A stretch of DNA of 46,919 nucleotides from Pseudomonadota bacterium. GTDB taxonomy: Bacteria > Pseudomonadota > Gammaproteobacteria > Pseudomonadales > Pseudohongiellaceae. The notes below the pieces were generated by a model. That model saw only the letters and a list, made by a program, of their open reading frames with translations. It ran no database searches and was not told where the DNA came from. Shown here in pieces: positions 43,245 through 46,919 of this stretch (the stretch's first letter is position 1; each line of letters begins with the position of its first letter). The DNA lies in assembly GCA_027592275.1 (NCBI GenBank), contig JAQCKF010000024.1, forward strand, positions 1 to 46,919. Reading direction: 5' to 3'. Made by a program: the position numbers and the translations under genes.

Positions 43245-44796
43245 TAACCTCACCAAAGCCCTGAGGAGGTCTTCTATGTTTAGTCATTTGTTCATACGAA
43301 TAAGCCAACTCTATTAGCAGGCCTTCCGCATAGGGGCGACCTACGATTTGAAGTCCTGCGGGCAATCTGTTTTGCCAGAAACCCATCGGTATTGTCACCG
43401 CCGGCAAACCCGCGTCCGGCGTCAAACGCTGATTATTATCTCCTCTGTATTCTTCATTGGCTAGCTCAATATGAGCTGGAGGATTCGACCAAGTCGGAAA
43501 AATAAGAGCATCAACCTCTGCCGCATCCATCGCCTCTATCGCATTGGCTAGTAGTTGATTACGCTCTGGGTGATTGGGCCATGTAGGGCATGGGACTTCC
43601 CATTCGTCAGGAACCACATCCAATGGATTCTGCGCATAGAAAGCAAATGAGGCCCGTGTTTCAGGGGCAATCTCCCCCGTTTCCAATACCTTGTTTACAT
43701 CCAACAGCGGGGGATTATCAAGAGACTTAAAATACTGGCCTACGTCATATCTGAACCTGCCGCAAAACGGGATTTGATTGCTTAGTACTTGAAAATCTTT
43801 AATCTCCAATGGATCAACAATGATGGCTCCTGCCCCAGCCATGTCGCTAATGGCTTGAAAAAAAAGTGCTTTGATTTCCGGGTCAGCATCTTCGTGGTCC
43901 ACCAACGATCTAAATACTCCCAAACGCTTTCCCTCAAGGCCGTCGGCATTCAGGAAATCTAGATAATTCTCTTCGCGCTTGTTAGGCACAGTCAAAGAGT
44001 CTGCCGGATCGAAGCCAGCAATCACATTAAAGAGGCGAGCGCCATCCTCAACCGTTCGCGTCATTGGTCCCGCTATGTCTCTATCAAAAACCAGCGGTAT
44101 CACACCGTCGCGACTGGTCAAGCCTATAGTGGAGCGGATACCAAATAACGCTAGATGCGAAGAAGGTCCGCGAATGGAGTTGCCCGTATCACTGCCCATA
44201 CCCGCTACGCCAAGACTTGCAGCCACTCCAGATGCGGTTCCTCCTGAAGAGCCCGCAGGAACGAAGTCTACATCGTAGGCATTTGCCGTGCGGCCATACG
44301 ACGAGGAAACTGTTTCTCTTGGACTAAAGGCCCATTCAGCCATATTGGTTTTAGCAAGCACGATCGCGCCTGCTTCGCGTAGTTTGCGAACCATAAATGC
44401 ATCATCGGGTGGAAAGCTATTTATCAGAGCGATCGATCCACCCGTTGTAACCATGTCATGAGTATCAAAATTATCTTTGACAAGCAGAGGAGCACAAAAT
44501 AGCTCGGGCATTGTCTCGTTTCTGCTCACTGCCCCGTCGATCTCGTTAGCCTTTTCGAGTGCGCTGGGATTAATTTGCGTGATAGCATTTATGTTGCGAG
44601 ATTGGTCATAGGCCTCGATACGGTGTATGTATCCCGCCACGATATCGTGACACGTGGAGTTCTCTTGCAAGATTGCAGACTGTATATCGGCTATCGATGC
44701 TTCAACGAACTTAAATGAAGAATTCTGAGGCGCTCCACAGGCGGCTAGTGGTGCTAGCAGAAGCAGTACCAAGCACTTCATCCATGTTTTCGGCAT
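43237..44796 (-). CDS. Amidase-signature family lipoprotein
   Basis: A 519-residue amidase-signature (AS) enzyme. The start has a lipoprotein signal (MPKTWMKCLVLLLLAPLAACGA, lipobox LAAC). The catalytic triad is Lys in LLVKDNFDTHD, cis-Ser in the Ser/Gly-rich GSDTGNSIRGP region and nucleophile Ser in GSSGGTASGVAAS as in GatA/fatty-acid amide hydrolase relatives. It probably hydrolyses an amide outside the inner membrane, unlike cytoplasmic GatA. It precedes the D-aminoacylase-type gene with overlapping ends. A 50-bp imperfect inverted repeat lies only 29 bp upstream of its start codon and may be in its leader. Confidence 0.9.
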   Translation of the reverse strand: MPKTWMKCLVLLLLAPLAACGAPQNSSFKFVEASIADIQSAILQENSTCHDIVAGYIHRIEAYDQSRNINAITQINPSALEKANEIDGAVSRNETMPELFCAPLLVKDNFDTHDMVTTGGSIALINSFPPDDAFMVRKLREAGAIVLAKTNMAEWAFSPRETVSSSYGRTANAYDVDFVPAGSSGGTASGVAASLGVAGMGSDTGNSIRGPSSHLALFGIRSTIGLTSRDGVIPLVFDRDIAGPMTRTVEDGARLFNVIAGFDPADSLTVPNKREENYLDFLNADGLEGKRLGVFRSLVDHEDADPEIKALFFQAISDMAGAGAIIVDPLEIKDFQVLSNQIPFCGRFRYDVGQYFKSLDNPPLLDVNKVLETGEIAPETRASFAFYAQNPLDVVPDEWEVPCPTWPNHPERNQLLANAIEAMDAAEVDALIFPTWSNPPAHIELANEEYRGDNNQRLTPDAGLPAVTIPMGFWQNRLPAGLQIVGRPYAEGLLIELAYSYEQMTKHRRPPQGFGEVND

Positions 44797-44825
44797 AGTC
44801 TTTTCTCACAAATCACTTTTTGCTA

Positions 44826-44875
44826 ATTGGAGTCGGAGCAAAAATACAATACTGTATTTTTACTCCGACTCCAAT
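44826..44875. repeat. REP/MITE-like imperfect inverted repeat
   Basis: Two 23-bp arms (44826-44848 and 44853-44875) are complementary at 22 of 23 positions around a 4-nt loop. The arms begin ATTGGAGTCGGAG and run into AAAAATACA. No T-tract follows, so it is not a standard terminator. Similar GGAGTCGGAGTAAAAATAC-type palindromes resemble REP elements of proteobacteria, a resemblance I cannot test here. It lies between the amidase start and the methyltransferase remnant. Confidence 0.75.
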
Positions 44876-44883
44876 ACCAGCTT

Positions 44884-45397
44884 TCAACTAGACCTTCTTC
44901 GCGAAATCAATGTCCTAGTAGCTTGCAAACTCCTTTCCGCTGGATCAGCCACCAAAATGAATTGGCTCAATACCTGCAGGCCATACTTGGTATACAGCTC
45001 CCCAATAAATGACAAGTCATATCCCATTGAGATCTCTCGCATATCTTGATCGACAATATGGCACTGTCCGATAGTGTACTGAAGGTTCTGCGCCCCCGCT
45101 ATCGATTCGTTTCTGAGAGTCTTCGGTAATTACGAAATAGGTGATCAGACAAGTTCCGCAGCTTCTTAGAGCTCTGGATATTTCTGACAAGTAGTTCTCG
45201 AATTACCCGGCGAACATAGGGGTAAAAACAGAGGTTAAAAATATGAAGTAAAGTAATTCAAATGCATAGGTGAATTCATAGTTCTCGGACCGCTGTGTGC
45301 TGTTGGGGTCGTCTAGCTTGTTGTAAATATCGGCTACAGTGCATTCGAAAGATGGATAGCCCAACTGATCAGCACTATTAACCCAATTCAGAGGCAT
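44884..45397 (-). pseudogene. Broken class I SAM methyltransferase gene
   Basis: Three minus-strand segments read as one methyltransferase. The first (45397-45206, from MPLNWVNSADQ) ends FIFLTSVFTPMFAG at a TAA (45203-45205). The same frame continues FENYLSEISRALRSCGTCLITYFVITEDSQKR, the normal post-motif III of type 11/12 methyltransferases. Near 45095-45112 homology jumps to another frame (AGAQNLQYTIGQCHIV, MGYDLSFIGELYTKYGLQVLSQ), which ends at TGA 44884-44886. So there is one nonsense codon, one frameshift and a missing 5' half: the SAM-binding GxGxG motif would precede 45397, where hemD now lies. The first 64 codons overlap the end of hemD by 20 bp and may still be translated. Confidence 0.65.
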
Positions 45398-46223
45398 ACA
45401 TCACCTCTGCCGCCCGTACTAGCGGCTTCATAAAATAGCTTGTGCTCGGCATTATGTGAACTTCACAACCATGATTGAGTAGTTCGTCCCTCACTATTGG
45501 CCCAATAGCTGCGATCTTGGTTTTTCTGAGACCTTTCTCCAATTCGGATTGCAGGTTCGCTTTCTTAGCCACGGAGAAAAGCCTATCGATCTGCGATTTG
45601 CTGGTGAATACAATCAAGTCGATTGCCCCGCTATTCATCTGCTGTATCACCTCATGTATTTTGCCTGTATCACAATTTGAGGCATAGATATAAGGTGCAA
45701 CTGAGTCGCAGCTTTCCAAGCCACACTGCGAGAGATAATCCATCAACAGTAAGTTAGGATCCTCTCCGTAGAGCTGAACCGAGACTCTTGAATTGGCTAA
45801 ATCCAGAGTCTTAAGTGTTTTGATGACCCCCACCGTTGTTGGTTCAGCCGCCAATATATCGGTTTTAAGTGCAAACTCCTTTAAAGCACGCCCAGGTTTT
45901 GGGCCACGGCAAATCTTGCTAACGCTCGCGAGAGCATTCACGAATTCTGCCTGACGACCCAATCGATTCGCCGCCGTGATGAGGCGACGAATACCTTCCC
46001 CCGTAAGTATCACCAACCTGTCTGGCGGATCAGCCATAAATCGTTCCAGCCAGGCCACAACTGGCGATTGATCTGGAGCATCGAGAATAGAAACCAAAGG
46101 AACCCTGATCACCTTCGCACGCCGTCGTTCAAACAAGTCGGCCAAAATTTCGAGCTGCCTGCTCTCAGGTAATGCTACAACTCGGGATTCCAAGCTTGAC
46201 GAAATTGCAGATTTGCTTTTCAT
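45378..46223 (-). CDS. hemD: Uroporphyrinogen-III synthase paralogue
   Basis: A 281-residue HemD-family protein that would cyclise hydroxymethylbilane to uroporphyrinogen III. It has the two-lobed pattern: SSLESRVVALPESRQLEILADLFERRRAKVIRVPL at the start, DRLVILTGEGIRRL (first half), VQLYGEDPNLLLMDYL and IDLIVFTSKSQIDRLF (second half), and AAIGPIVRDELLNHGCEVHIMP near the end. It is not next to hemC. It is divergent from narK, so it is likely the nitrate-assimilation copy that supports siroheme supply for nitrite reductase. The 3' end overlaps a broken methyltransferase gene. Confidence 0.82.
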   Translation of the reverse strand: MKSKSAISSSLESRVVALPESRQLEILADLFERRRAKVIRVPLVSILDAPDQSPVVAWLERFMADPPDRLVILTGEGIRRLITAANRLGRQAEFVNALASVSKICRGPKPGRALKEFALKTDILAAEPTTVGVIKTLKTLDLANSRVSVQLYGEDPNLLLMDYLSQCGLESCDSVAPYIYASNCDTGKIHEVIQQMNSGAIDLIVFTSKSQIDRLFSVAKKANLQSELEKGLRKTKIAAIGPIVRDELLNHGCEVHIMPSTSYFMKPLVRAAEVMYASELG

Positions 46224-46339
46224 GATTCTATTCTAGCGAATTTTGATTCTCGTTGCGCATTATATGATTCGACAAGCAAAGGCATTGAGCATAGCGCAAC
46301 ATTCCAGCCCTTTGCGCCCATTTAGCGCAGCAAAAGCTC

Positions 46340-46358
46340 AAGCTCGGAATTGGTGCGA
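46340..46358. promoter_or_regulatory. Second, weaker NtrC-like site
   Basis: AAGCTCGGAATTGGTGCGA follows the 19-bp NtrC spacing, with a good right half (TGGTGC) and a poor left half (GCTC). It lies about 230 bp upstream of the sigma-54 promoter. It is a candidate only. Confidence 0.3.
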
Positions 46359-46456
46359 GCTAAGTGTGCTAGCAGATGATTTGCCGTTGCACTCTGCCAG
46401 ATCAAAGCATCGCGCCATCCATGAGAATTCTGAGTCTGTGGAAGCGACTCTGGGAA

Positions 46457-46475
46457 TTGCACTTTTTTGGAGCAA
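46457..46475. promoter_or_regulatory. NtrC-like enhancer site upstream of narK
   Basis: TTGCACTTTTTTGGAGCAA is a 19-bp near-palindrome matching the NtrC consensus (TTGCACNNNNNTGGTGCAA) except at one core base. It lies 114 bp upstream of the -24 element, the usual enhancer distance. Together with the sigma-54 promoter this predicts nitrogen-limitation control. Confidence 0.6.
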
Positions 46476-46588
46476 AAAAAATACCAAGCACCATTTTCGT
46501 TTCCTCGAGTATAGATTTCCGCATTTGAATTGCTAAATACAGACTGAAATGCGCCCACTTCTCGGCTTCTGTCGATTCCTTGCAAACT

Positions 46589-46604
46589 TGGCAGAACATT
46601 TGCA
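46589..46604 (+). promoter_or_regulatory. Sigma-54 promoter of narK
   Basis: TGGCAGAACATTTGCA matches the -24/-12 consensus TGGCACGNNNNTTGCW: GG and GC are present with exactly 10 bases between them. Transcription would start near 46616, about 26 bp before the narK ATG. Sigma-54 control is usual for nitrogen-scavenging genes. Confidence 0.72.
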
Positions 46605-46641
46605 ACACGGAACATCTTTAACCACTAATAAAGGTTTTCAG

Positions 46642-46757
46642 ATGTCATCGCCAAACGCAAATCTCAACCTGCTCTCCTTCACGGGAAAAATTCGAGTTCT
46701 GCATTTGTCCTGGTTCGCGTTCTTCCTGACATTCTTAGTGTGGTTCAATCATGCCCC
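46642..46757 (+). pseudogene. narK: narK-type nitrate transporter, interrupted by an IS element
   Basis: The start of an NNP-family nitrate/nitrite transporter: MSSPNANLNLLSFTGKIRVL, then LHLSWFAFFLTFLVWFNHAP, the family's conserved first helix. The reading frame leaves the family after HAP (codon 38) at 46757. Beyond that the DNA is IS3-family sequence, and a stop follows within it (46777-46779). The intact sigma-54/NtrC region upstream shows the gene was regulated before the insertion. The rest, if present, lies beyond the element outside the window. Confidence 0.85.
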
Positions 46758-46919
46758 TGGACTTCCCAGGCTTTACTAGACACTTTCTAGCTTGGAAAAA
46801 TAGTCTTGTTCAAACTTCGCTGGAGAAACACCTCCAGTGTGACTATGCCGTTTAATCGGATTGTAGAACATCTCAATAAAATTGAATATCTCTGTCTTTG
46901 CATCGTCTCTTGTCGAGTA
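46758..46919 (-). mobile_element. IS3-family insertion sequence, one end, continuing past the window
   Basis: The element starts at about TGGACTTCCCAGGC, which fits an IS3-type terminal inverted repeat with TAGACA a few bases in. Within it, the minus-strand reading gives the C-terminus of an IS3 OrfB transposase. The junction interrupts narK at codon 38-39. The other terminus and any target duplication are outside the window. Confidence 0.85.
46776..46919 (-). CDS. IS3-family transposase OrfB, C-terminal part
   Basis: The last 47 codons of a transposase read on the minus strand from the window edge: RDDAKTEIFNFIEMFYNPIK, then RHSHTGGVSPAKFEQDYF and a TAG at 46778-46776. The pattern EIFNFIEMFYN(P)xxRHSHxGGVSP is the classic end of the rve integrase domain in IS3-group OrfB proteins. 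The catalytic DDE residues lie outside the window. Confidence 0.9.
   Translation of the reverse strand, partial: YSTRDDAKTEIFNFIEMFYNPIKRHSHTGGVSPAKFEQDYFSKLESV

Larger units (their letters stand above)
46224..46641. other. Divergent regulatory region between hemD and narK
   Basis: The 418-bp region has no credible gene; a 97-codon plus-strand and a 97-codon minus-strand frame both lack any family resemblance. It contains an NtrC-like palindrome, a weaker second one and a sigma-54 promoter pointing at narK, described separately. Confidence 0.55.

Noticed and set aside
46243..46536. 97-codon plus-strand frame between hemD and narK
   Set aside because: It overlaps the NtrC-like sites and has no recognisable family.

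Overview
The window looks like part of the chromosome of a marine-type gammaproteobacterium with moderate GC. The pointers are a proteobacterial GlmS, a homodimeric AceE-type E1, NNP nitrate transport under an apparent NtrC/sigma-54 promoter, Na+-coupled symporters (SSS, AGCS), an HAE-type RND pump, and many exported hydrolases. This placement is an inference; there is no rRNA or other phylogenetic marker here, and I saw no tRNA, CRISPR array or prophage.

Layout. 0.4-4.6 kb: glmS, then AEC and LysE/RhtB exporters and a YciI protein. 4.6-11.5 kb: an exported alpha/beta hydrolase, an RND permease and its membrane-fusion protein, and a FadR/GntR regulator with two tandem palindromic operators in its leader. 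Upstream of the regulator lies a decayed, possibly TetR-like, reading frame. 11.8-15.1 kb: a membrane adenylyl cyclase carrying a degenerate HD-GYP domain, a rhodanese lipoprotein and an exported methyltransferase. 15.2-22.5 kb (minus strand): a QAT-type ABC importer with permease and binding protein fused, then an SSS symporter, Gfo/Idh oxidoreductase, aldo/keto reductase and TauD-like dioxygenase that read as one catabolic operon. 22.7-27.9 kb: small envelope proteins, a secreted cyclase-family hydrolase, an NHL propeller, a protein with a TonB-like C-terminus and a DUF4159 protein. 28-36 kb: an AceE-like E1 divergent from an Lrp/AsnC regulator (the MdeB/MdeR arrangement), then a TauD dioxygenase, class I glutamine amidotransferase, aldehyde dehydrogenase and AGCS symporter, a likely amino-acid or amine catabolic block. 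36-38.7 kb: an exported alpha/beta hydrolase, a PETase/cutinase-like hydrolase and a hotdog thioesterase. 38.8-44.8 kb: a secreted protein of unknown function coupled to a cytochrome c/copper-monooxygenase fusion, then two lipoprotein hydrolases (N-acyl-D-amino-acid deacylase and amidase).

The right end is a decaying nitrate-assimilation locus. A hemD paralogue diverges from narK, whose upstream region carries a well-spaced sigma-54 promoter and an NtrC-like site. narK is cut after about 38 codons by an IS3-family element that runs off the window. A broken SAM methyltransferase gene (5' truncation, nonsense codon, frameshift) follows hemD, next to a 50-bp imperfect inverted repeat.

The items most worth a second look are the cyclase with a disabled HD-GYP domain, the cysteine-free PETase-like enzyme, the heme-copper monooxygenase fusion with its coupled partner, the FadR-type tandem operators beside the RND pump, and the regulated but disrupted narK.
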